Source: Lichenostomus cassidix (Eukaryota; Chordata; Aves; Passeriformes; Meliphagidae). Taken from it: 64,000 nucleotides of DNA. Under the pieces are notes generated by a model. It was given only the letters and a program-made list of their open reading frames with translations. It had not been told where the DNA came from and made no database searches. The position numbers and the translations under genes were made by a program. The DNA lies in NCBI GenBank assembly GCA_008360975.2, contig CM039195.1, positions 15,615,010-15,679,009 of the forward strand, given 5' to 3'. Positions 37,401 to 45,300 of the stretch are shown here, piece after piece. Position 1 is the stretch's first letter, and every line of letters begins with the position of its first letter.

Positions 37401-40400
37401 AGATATAAGTACTTGTGCTGCTTTAATCCACTGGTATAGAGACTGAAATTCAAACTAAACTAAAGCCTGAAGTTTCGGCCTCTGAAATGTTAGTATCAGT
37501 GGGTTTAACACACTTTCTCCTTCAATGGGAAGCCTGACTGTGCTGTCTATGCCAGGTCTGTGGGGCTTACCTGTCAACTGACTGGAGTGAGCGCCGGCGA
37601 GGAGGGAACAAGCTGAGTTTCTTTGGAACTGGGGAGTGCTTTGTGTTTAGGGTGAGTAAAATTTTGTTGTTGCATGACAGAACCACTGTACTGGTTAACT
37701 ATCACCTCCCTGCCACTTAAAGAGGCCGGATTACATGCCTTCCTAATTTATAAAGTTTATTGAACTCTTAATGTGGAGGGAATATTTTACTTTTAAGTTT
37801 AGTGGTGACTCTTCTTCTCCCCTTCCCCAGAATATTTTCTTAAAAGATCGTAGAATCATCAAGGTTGGAAAAGGCCTTTCAGATCTTGAAGTTCTATCAC
37901 CAACCCAGCACTGCCATCGTGTTCACTACTAAACTATGTCCCCAAGTGCCACATCCACATGTTTTTTGAACACTCTAAGGATGGTGTCATGGTTCAACAC
38001 TGGCCAAATGGTGCCAATGAAAGCCACTCAATCATCATCCCCTGCTACAGCTGGACAGAGGAGAGAAAATTTAACGAAGGCTTCATGAGTTGAGATAAGG
38101 ACCAGGAGAAAACACTCCAACAGCAGAACAGGTTCAACTTAGAGATATAAAGTGAATTTATTACTAACAACATCAGAGCAGGAAAATGAGAAGTAAAATA
38201 AGCCCTTAAAAATGCCTTTTCCCGCCCCCAATCCCTCCCTCCTTCCCACTGACAGCACAGGGAGATGGAGTAGGGGTTTTGGTCAGTTTATCACCCGTGG
38301 TTTCTCTCACTGCTCAGGGAGAGGAGTCATTCCCCTGCTGCACCATGGGGTCCCTCCCACGGGAGACAGTTCTCCATGAACTTCTCCAATGTGGCTCCAT
38401 CTCATGAGCAGCAGTCCACCCAAAACTGCTGCAATGTGAATTCCTCCCATGGGCAACAGTCCTCCCCAAACTGCTGTGGCATGGGTCCCTCATCCACAGG
38501 GTGCAGTCCTCCAAGGACAGGCTGCTCCAGCTTGGAAGCAAGGCCTCTCTCCGTGGGTCTCCCACACGATCACAGCCTCTTCCAGGCATCCGCCCCCCTG
38601 GCAGGGACTCCTCCAGGGTCTGCGAGTGGATCTCTGCATCTCCTGTGGACCTCCATGGGCTGCTGGGGGACAGCTGCTTCCCCATGGTCCTCACCACAGC
38701 CGGCAGAGGAATCTCAGCTCCAGAGCCTGGAGCACCTTCTTGCCCTCCTTTGTTACCACAGAGGTGTTACCACCATCTCTAATAGGCCCAGGCTTGGCCA
38801 GTGGCATGTCCGTCTTTGGAGCCATCAGGGGCTGACTCTGCTAGACATGTTGGAAGCTTCCTGCAGCTTCTCACAGAAGCCACCTCTGTGGCCCCCCCAC
38901 TACCAAGAACCAGGCTGTGCAAAACCAACACAGATGACAGGTGACTCTACCCCTTCCCTGAGCAGCCTATGCCAGTGCCTGACAACTGTTTCAGTGCAGA
39001 AATTTTCACAGTATCCAATCTAAAACTTGTCTATCTTGTCTGTCTCTTGTTAACTGGGAGCAGAGCCTAACCCAAACTGGCTCCACCCTCCTTTTATGCA
39101 GTTGTGGAGAGAGATGATGTAGAGATGAGAGATGTAATAAAGCAACTTGGAAATTATTGCATCATTTCTTCAACGACCTAAAAAGCAAAGGAATAAAAAA
39201 TATAACATCTGGCCTAAAAGACAGGTTGACCCAATCTTTACTTTTGACTGTGTGGGTGGAGTCTGAGGGGCTGGAATGTTCTTTTCTGAGCAGAGCTCTC
39301 TGTAGTGTGTGTGCACTAACGTCAGCTCTGCCCTTTTATGTCTCTCTACAGCTGCAGCCAGAAGTGGAACGCTATGAGTGGGTGATCATAAAACACCCAG
39401 AACTTGTCTCAACAGGATCAGAGACAGAAAACCATGCCCCACCAGCTTCTAGCACCCTCTCCTCCAGCAGCGTCACCTCAGATCCCTCAGATCGTCTTTC
39501 TCCCTTCTTAGCAGCTCGGCACTTCAACTTGCCTTCCAAAACAGCCTCCATGTTCATGGCTGGTAGCAGTGAGTGCATCATTGTAGGTGAGTCGGTGTGA
39601 AAATTCGAGCACAGATCCTACCCCAGCTTTTCCTGTCCACATTAGATATATGGTAAATACACCTGACCCCTTTATCTATTTCAGGATTGCTACAGGGAGA
39701 GATAAAATTGCCCAAAACCTGACATAATTTCCCAACAAAAATTTTCTGTGGTAAAACCTGCATACAAGCATTTTAGAGAAGAGCCATTTAGAGCACAGCC
39801 ATTCCTTTCATACTGCCTAATTCTGCCAACAATGAGAAGTAGTTCGCAAAAAGGAACTTGCTTTGGATCAAGGCTTTTGAAACACAGAGTTAGCTATAAA
39901 ACATGTTATTTCTCCAGGAACTTTATTGGATCTGTGATGCGGCTGACTTTGGCAAAAGTCTGCTTACTAAAGTTGTCACGTAAATGGGATTTACAAGGAA
40001 CAGATCTAAAATCATAGTTGTTGTTTTCCCAAAAATCATTACTTGACACTTGTTAGGAGAGCAACTGGCCTGTAGTTTCCTCTATAATGTCAAGCGTTTC
40101 CTGATTTCCCACTTAGCAGCATGTGCTGTAATCATAGAATCATGAAATTGTTTAGGTTGGAAAAGCCCTCTAAGATGATCGAGTCCAACCATTACCCCAG
40201 CACTGCCAAGGCCACGACTAAGCCATGTCCCCAAAACACTTCCAGGAATGATGACTCTGCCACTGCCCTGGGTAGCCTGTTCCAATGCCTGACCACCCTT
40301 TCAGTGCAGAAGTTTTCCCAATATCCAATCTAAATCTTCCCTGGTGGTTGAGGCATTTTCCTCTTGTCCTGTCACTTGTTCCATTGGAGCAAAGCCTGAC

Positions 40401-41381
40401 CCCCACCAGGTTCCACCCTCCTGTCAGGGAGGTGTAGAGTGTGGATGTATCCCACCAGCTCTTCCTATCAGCCTTAGGTAGGGGAGTCACTTGTATTTAC
40501 CATATACTACACCATGGGTGGTAATAAGAGAGATACAGGTTTGGGTAGTACATACATAGGAAGTGAATGTTGTACCCAGCTCCAGCTGTGGACCAGAATT
40601 CCCACCCTTTTGATTCTTCACATGGCTTTAGTAACTGTTCTTTGATGGTTGCCCAATAAGCAATAGGGAACCTTCCTTTTTGTTCTCCTAACACATTTCT
40701 GTCTAACTGTATTTCACTTCTCTGTATTTTCTTACTGAAAGCTCTGTGAACCTTGACATAGATCCACAGATAACCAAAATGCTTTTAACTCTTACATGTT
40801 TTATAGTGATTTAGAAGATCAAGCCAGTGCTGTTACTTACTGATCTCGTTCTTCTCCCAGCTTTGATTTTTGACTGCTAACATAATTGTTTGGTTTTCCT
40901 TCACTGGAGGGAAAACTTGCAGTTGTAGCTTCCAATATCCTCCAGCACTGAAAAACAAACCTTAAATGCAGGCAGTTTTTTTCTTACTGAGTTGCATTAC
41001 TTTTCTTTATTATTATTAAAAGAAATCATCCGGTTCTGATACTGTCATTCAAAACCCATACCTTTGATCATATGCTGTTAACACCTGCAGACAGCATGCA
41101 GACATTACTGAGGGCTTCCAGTTGTTCGCATGGGAAAAGCACTAAAGTCTTTGTTTTATTTTGGTTTTGTATAGCTACAGATAAAAAATGCAGAGACATC
41201 CTCACCCTGTCTTTGTCTCTTCCCAGGAGGTGGAGATGGCCAGGCTCTGTACCTCGATGCAGATCTGAATCATGGGAGAACCAGCCACTGTAACACTTTC
41301 AATAACCAGCCACTGTGCTCTGAAAGCTTCCAGATCTCCATCCTGGAGGTGTGGGGCTTCAGGGACACCATGAATGGTTGA
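24537..41381 (+). CDS. TBC1D24: TBC1D24, complete coding region across six exons (plus one optional microexon)
   Basis: The gene encodes a TBC/LysM-associated-type (TLDc) protein that works at synaptic vesicles and endosomes, binds ARF6 and phosphoinositides in mammals and fly, and causes epilepsy or deafness when mutated in people. The join is 24537-25495, 34305-34463, 35421-35484, 37556-37651, 39352-39586 and 41227-41381. All splice sites are GT-AG, the phases agree, and the product is 555 residues against 553 for the matching human isoform. The TBC domain covers about residues 45-260 and the TLDc domain about 335-555. The basic lipid-binding residues known as human K36, R40 and R242 are present here as K34, R38 and R240. 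The TBC glutamine-finger motif YxQ reads YCL (102-104), as in the human protein, so ordinary Rab-GAP catalysis is not expected. The region between the two C-terminal exons (Ser/Thr-rich, about residues 445-472) is the least conserved. ATP6V0C follows on the same strand. Confidence 0.97.
25496..27678. other. TBC1D24 intron before the microexon
   Basis: AT-rich intron with no named repeat. UGC-containing pyrimidine sequence accumulates toward its 3' end (about 27628-27678). Confidence 0.6.
27679..27696 (+). CDS. TBC1D24: Optional 18-nt microexon of TBC1D24
   Basis: The 18 bases TCTTGTACCTCCCAAAAG lie between a strong pyrimidine tract ending 'tcccgtttgcag' and a donor GTAGGT. Inserted between coding exons 1 and 2 they keep the frame (AAA AG|T ... 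AAA AG|G CAG) and replace KQK-R-QNV by KQK-SLVPPKR-QNV. Human TBC1D24 has an 18-nt exon at the same junction encoding SVSLSKR, included mainly in neurons. The first Ser, the final Lys-Arg and the AAAAG end match, but the middle differs. UGC triplets just upstream fit regulation of the SRRM4 type. With it the protein would have 561 residues. Position, size, phase and splice sites support it; the amino acids alone would not. Confidence 0.82.
27697..31364. other. TBC1D24 intron, no further exon recognised
   Basis: AT-rich intron sequence. The open frames are short and do not match TBC1D24 or any family known to me. Confidence 0.6.
31365..32266 (+). mobile_element. Long solo LTR-like element in TBC1D24 intron
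   Basis: It begins TGTCTTGGTTTGAAAGACAG, a start typical of a common songbird LTR group and similar to that of the solo LTR at 21552. It probably ends at CTAGTAACA. The left flank GAGATGGA and right flank GGGATGGA agree at seven of eight bases, so a target duplication including ATGGA is likely, but its length is unclear. Inside, a 20-bp unit starting GGCAGGAACTCCGCAGTTGT is repeated at 31849-31888. The antisense frames of up to 172 codons are composition artefacts; no gag, pol or env sequence is seen. Confidence 0.72.
32430..33535 (-). mobile_element. LTR element, minus orientation, with internal duplication
   Basis: It starts TGTGTTGG, the reverse complement of the family terminus CCAACACA, and shares long stretches with the copies at 22737-23296 and 37985-38932. 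Relative to the latter it lacks the last (biologically first) part, since no AACCATGACA terminus is present, so the right boundary near 33535 is approximate. A segment of about 99 bp starting TGATGG is present twice, at 33166-33264 and 33308-33406, both ending GGTGTCTTAAGAG. No viral reading frame is intact. It inserted about 160 bp from the end of the preceding LTR element. Confidence 0.75.
33536..34304. other. TBC1D24 intron 3' part with splice acceptor
   Basis: Unique-looking intron sequence ending in the acceptor 'gttgtatttctcag' at 34304. Confidence 0.6.
34305..34463 (+). CDS. TBC1D24: TBC1D24 coding exon: linker and start of TLDc domain
   Basis: The exon encodes residues 320-373 (split codons at both ends), with the motif [17 protein letters not shown] followed by REMRDIW-like and [12 protein letters not shown] sequence that opens the TLDc fold. 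The acceptor is 'tatttctcag' and the donor CAG|GTAAGG. Identity to the human protein is high. Confidence 0.96.
34464..35420. other. TBC1D24 intron
   Basis: Short intron of about 960 bp with GT-AG ends. No repeat that I can name. Confidence 0.8.
35421..35484 (+). CDS. TBC1D24: TBC1D24 coding exon: TLDc
   Basis: The exon has 64 bases encoding [21 protein letters not shown] after a split Arg codon. The acceptor is 'tgcacttcag' and the donor GAG|GTGAGT. The human counterpart starts [18 protein letters not shown]. The exon ends in phase 0. Confidence 0.96.
35485..37555. other. TBC1D24 intron
   Basis: AT-rich intron of about 2.1 kb. It holds the hairpin at 37369-37434, listed separately, 121 bp before the next exon. 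Confidence 0.7.
37369..37434. repeat. Intronic inverted repeat (17-nt arms, 32-nt loop)
   Basis: The left arm CTGGTGGATTAAAGCAG (37369-37385) and right arm CTGCTTTAATCCACTGG (37418-37434) are complementary at 15 of 17 positions, and one of the mismatches could pair as G-U in RNA. It may be a remnant of a short DNA transposon with inverted ends or simply an RNA hairpin in the intron. Confidence 0.7.
37556..37651 (+). CDS. TBC1D24: TBC1D24 coding exon: TLDc core
   Basis: The exon has 96 bases, exactly 32 codons: [13 protein letters not shown], then RRGGNKLS, then [11 protein letters not shown]. Length and flanks are identical in phase to the human exon. The middle reads RRGGNKLS where the human protein reads NKFGGKLG, a local change in a surface loop without change of length. 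The donor is AGG|GTGAGT. Confidence 0.96.
37848..37984 (-). repeat. CR1 fragment, left half, split by an LTR
   Basis: It begins 'cgtagaatcatcaaggttgg' (reversed CR1 terminus) and stops abruptly at 'cactctaaggatgg', where the LTR starts. The same CR1 resumes after the LTR at 38933. Confidence 0.85.
37985..38932 (+). mobile_element. Solo LTR (948 bp) inserted into a CR1 copy
   Basis: It begins TGTCATGGTTCAACACTGGC and ends CCAACACA. It contains several copies of a short motif around 'gtccctcccacgggagacag', degenerate repeats typical of this avian LTR. The flanks are GATGG on the left and GATGA on the right, a 5-bp target duplication with one change, and the CR1 sequence continues across both sides. 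No internal viral region remains. The antisense frame of 127 codons and sense frames up to 215 codons are within repeat DNA and are not genes. Confidence 0.85.
38933..39110 (-). repeat. CR1 fragment, right half after the LTR
   Basis: It continues from 'gtgactctaccccttccctg' through 'cagtatccaatctaaaactt' to 'ggctccaccctccttttatg', which follows the order seen in the intact CR1 copy at 40127-40470. Confidence 0.85.
39352..39586 (+). CDS. TBC1D24: TBC1D24 coding exon: TLDc with variable Ser-rich insert
   Basis: The exon has 235 bases encoding residues 427-504 and the first base of 505. It starts [18 protein letters not shown], goes through a Ser/Thr-rich variable loop, and ends with [18 protein letters not shown] and [12 protein letters not shown]. 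The loop is a few residues longer than in human and accounts for most of the length difference. The acceptor is 'tctctctacag' and the donor TAG|GTGAGT. Confidence 0.96.
40127..40470 (-). repeat. CR1 LINE 3'-end fragment
   Basis: It starts 'taatcatagaatcatgaaat' and runs through 'gatcgagtccaaccattacc', 'cactgccctgggtagcctgt' and 'ccaatatccaatctaaatct' to 'caggttccaccctcctgtca'. It is a fairly complete 3' tail in reverse. Confidence 0.88.
41227..41381 (+). CDS. TBC1D24: TBC1D24 terminal coding exon
   Basis: This exon closes the TLDc domain with [20 protein letters not shown], then [20 protein letters not shown], and ends in TMNG and a TGA stop at 41379-41381. It keeps the glycine-rich GGxGQALY turn and the WGF signature near the C-terminus that mark TLDc. 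The acceptor is 'tgtctcttcccag'. Confidence 0.96.
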
Positions 41382-44300
41382 TGTGACTATCATTAATCAA
41401 CTAGTTTTTCAGTTGTCTGAGGATTCCCAAGGCAAATTCCAGTGCAGGAGCCAAGTTAGAACATCCTTTCTGCTGGGCTCAGTGCTGTGAGTCATTCCTA
41501 AGTGGTGCACTTCGATGCAGGCCTAGTTGTTTACTCTTATTTTATTTAAGACAGGTCAAGGTGAAGTAATGTATCTGCTTAATTCCTTGTCTCTTTACCT
41601 CTAGAGATCTGTATTCAGGGACTGTTGTTGGTAAAAATGAAAATGTGATGAGTTCAGAGCCATGCTAGAGGGATACAGGTCCAAATCATGGGATAGATTT
41701 GGAGTCTGCAGTTCCTCAGAGGCACAGCCCTGGCTGAGCTGTGCTGCAGAGCTCTGAGCCACTGGTACCAGTACCTGGCCTGAGCCAGGAATATCTAATG
41801 TCTGCTCACAGGGAACACTGGTGACCTCAGATTTGATGTAGAACAGTAGTTCATAAAATTATTGCCCTACTAAGAGCAGACTTTGTGCAGACAAATCAGT
41901 ACCATTAAGTTATGAAGCTCTTCATTCACACCAGAACCATCATTGCTGACCTTCTTGTACCAGAACCCTTGACATGTTCCAGTTGAATATGTTTGAGCAG
42001 TCTGTTTCTGAGAAAGGCATCCAGGCTGCACGGCAATACCTCCAAGGCTTGATTTTGTTTACATCTCTATTCCATATCAGTATGATGACTTCAGAGTGAC
42101 TCCTGTGTCAGGCAGATGAAAGCCAGAGCATATCTGCAGTGCTCAGAAATGTTCCTTTCGTCATTTTTCCTGGGAACTGAAATGAAGCTTTAAATCTGAA
42201 AATAACTGTGCTGATATCCCTGTGTGCTTGGGAAATTAGATATGGTGATAACACAAGCTTAATGCTCTCCCCACAAGGGAGGGAGGGAGGGTGGCAGGAA
42301 GGCAGGCAGGCAGGCAGGAAGGAAGGAAGGAAGGAAGGAAATAAATGTGGTATGAACAAATTTCCCAGGAGAACTGGAGGCAACACTGTTTCTCCAGATC
42401 ATGTTTTCCCAGTGATGTGATCCCTCTTGAGAAGGTAACAGTTTTCTTCCAGTATGTTCTGGTAGGGTTTGGGTGATGCAAAGAGGCTTTGCTCATTTCT
42501 GAGCATTCGTACATTCTCTGCAGGCATGCCCTGTGGCATGTGGTGTCTGGAGGCAATTTCCCAGTGTCTTTATCCAAAAATTGTATGATGTGTTGTGGAA
42601 CTTCTCCCAAATGAAGCACAGATATATAAACATCAATGAGTAGTCCAGAGTATACAACAGGATGCTCAAAGCTTCAGTGAATAACTCACTGGTAAGGTTT
42701 ATCAAAACAGGGAAAATGAAGGGAATTTGGAATTTGCTGAATTTCAGAGAAATTGCCGACTTTCTGAACAGTTCAATGTAAGAAATTGCTGTAGAGTGGG
42801 ATTGCTACTTAATGTTATTGCTATTAAACTTGAAGTTAATTAAAAGGAAAAATTAAAAATTAATAATGTTAAAAGCTAGGCTGGACAGGATCACATTCAT
42901 ATTTGGAGGTCAGAGGTGAGTTTTTTGTCGTGTTGGCTTGTCCAGCTTGCCAGTAATGCAGTACCTCATGGCTTGGAAAAGAGTTGCCTCTTGCAGAGTA
43001 TGTGAACAAACTTGACAAAAATGAGATTTTATGTTTAAGGTGCCATTTTGGATATTTGTCAAAATAACTCTTTGAAATATTAGCCTGTGTGCAGAACAGT
43101 TTAAGAAGTCTTTTGCACCATTTGTGTTTGCAACTAGATTCTCTCACCCTGTCTTGAGAGTCAGCACTGGGCCTCCCTTTCTCCTCCTTTCCACTCAGTG
43201 AGTTCTGTCCACTTGTCCTTTCACAGCTTTGCCATAAGCTTGATTGAACTGCTAGAGATAATTCAGTTATATTGATGTTTTTTGATGTGGAAGAACTCAG
43301 TCATTTTTGGCTTTTTGCGAACGCTGGCTGATGCTGCCTTCTATTTTTCCAAGCCACCTGTGTCACTTTGCCCTTGCAGATGTCTCACAAGCTTCCTCAG
43401 ACAAAAGTGTCCTACCTACCTCCTTAGTGTAGGTGGGATTTCAGTTTTGCTTGCATCTCCTCTTTTGAGCTTGTCTGAGGAGGGAAAAAAGACAACTCAA
43501 AAATGCAATAGCATTAATTTCCAGCTTGTCAGAAATTCTCTGGAGCTGTCTGCTTTAAGGATTTGTAAGAGTATAATATTCTACTCCAAGTGAATAAGTT
43601 TATTTCTGCAAAAACTTTGCTGCACCTGGCAGTATGATGGGATTTCCTCACTCCCATCCCTGCCGGATGCAACTATTGGCAATGCTTTGTCTTGAGCCAT
43701 ATCTAAGAAACATTCCTCAGAAACATGTTCCTTCCCCTGCTCTGTTCTTAGTGCACAGTGATTTGGGTGTTTGGAATCAGAAATAACTCCTGGTTTCTCA
43801 GAAACTCATCAGAGGATATCCATGTGAAAATCCAAGGAGCAGTAGTGGACACCAGGCACAGGGTTGGTTTGGCTTGATAAAGCACTGCCCTGCCATAGCC
43901 ACCCTGTGGGATTTGGACTGTGGTTTGGACTGGAATAGCCTCAATGAGCAAGAGGGTACAATAATCCAGGGAGAGTAGTTCTACAGCACTGCAGCACCTT
44001 CATACAATCCCTGTGCTCAGTAAAAATGGATATTCCTTGTCATGTGCAAATCCTCATCCATCATTCCCATTGTGCTTGTGAGACACCTTAGAAGAACAGT
44101 GTTGTGACTTGGTCACCTTTCCAGAAGCAAAGAGGCATTTTTCCTATGTAGTTAATGGTTGTTGCTGACCAACTGTATATCAAAGTTCAAACCCTTTGTT
44201 TAATGGAAAGCTCTTGCGGTGGAGGCCACAGGCTGGTTTTGAAGACAATGACTACTATGGACACCATGTGAGAAAGTGAAGTTATCTCAAGTACTCCAGC

Positions 44301-45300
44301 CTTGAAGGGCTTTAGTCGGTTGTTACTTGTTGCTCTGAACAACTGTTGAAGTAGACTGTAGTCCTTGTTTGTGGTCCTGCTGGCAGCAATGACAGAGTGC
44401 CAGAGTCACGGGATGGGCCTTGGGCTGGCAGCTTCAGGAGCTGCAGGCTTGGTGTCAGCCACCACGTTCTATGAGTGCGTCTGTGCTTTCCTGAGAAGCT
44501 GCTTTTTGCTTTGTCATATTCCTTGAAGGCAGGAAAGATTAGAAACTCCTGACATCAGAAACCTGACTTTACTGTAAATGGTGTCCAAGCTGTTTGCAGG
44601 CCATGGGAACTGCATCCACCTTGTCCAGGCACCTGATCTGCACCTGATCTGTCTTTCCCGCAGCTCCTGCACTTTGGCACACTCCCTTTTCTGATGAAGC
44701 ACGTTAATCAACCTCCTGTTAATGGAGGCAAATTAGCAAAGGGAAGGAAAAAACTCCCATTTCCTCTCTGGGTGACATATCTGAAGTCAAAATGGAGTGG
44801 GGGCCAGTACTGTTCTTTGAAGAGTTAAACCATGCCAATAGAGATCTGTGGTGACCCACAGAGGGGTGGTGCATACAGATCCATCCACTGCTCTTCGTGT
44901 CTGTGCATTGAAATTGTGTACTTTGTCCTTGGAATTTCATCCTCATTTTTGATGGGATGTGATCTCCTCTGCCCATAGAGGGGGCACTGATGCCATAGCC
45001 AGGAGCTGACCCGTAGCCGTGGCACTGCAAGAACTCGGCTCCTGCGAGTGACACTGAGCCAGGCTGTTGGGTACAGCTGAGGCATGGGCACCTGGCTGTT
45101 CTGCAGTTCTCTGTAATGAATTTCAGATTATTCATAGTCAGGCTGAGTATGTGTACTATTTGGGGTGATGTTTTCTTCAGATGAGTGGTGGTGTGCTGAT
45201 GAATTGGTTTTCTACCCTATATTGGAATCACTGCCCTACATCAGTGGTATTTTTGTCACTGCAGAATCTTGGATTATATTAAAGGCATTTGACTGTGGAA
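41382..45300 (+). other. TBC1D24: Probable TBC1D24 3' UTR zone
   Basis: There is no coding frame after the stop. Mammalian TBC1D24 has a long 3' UTR. An AATAAA lies at 42340-42345, directly after the GGAA microsatellite, and an ATTAAA at about 45278. Which one is used, if either, cannot be told from sequence. No interspersed repeat is seen in the interval apart from the microsatellite, which fits a transcribed UTR. Confidence 0.45.
42276..42341. repeat. GGGA / GGCA / GGAA compound microsatellite
   Basis: Three adjoining tetranucleotide runs, GGGA, then GGCA, then about six GGAA units, are nearly pure. They probably lie in the 3' UTR of TBC1D24 and are likely to vary in length. Confidence 0.9.

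Noticed and set aside
38314..39023. Frames of 127 (minus) and 215 (plus) codons
   Set aside because: Both lie inside the solo LTR and adjoining CR1 and arise from degenerate internal repeats.
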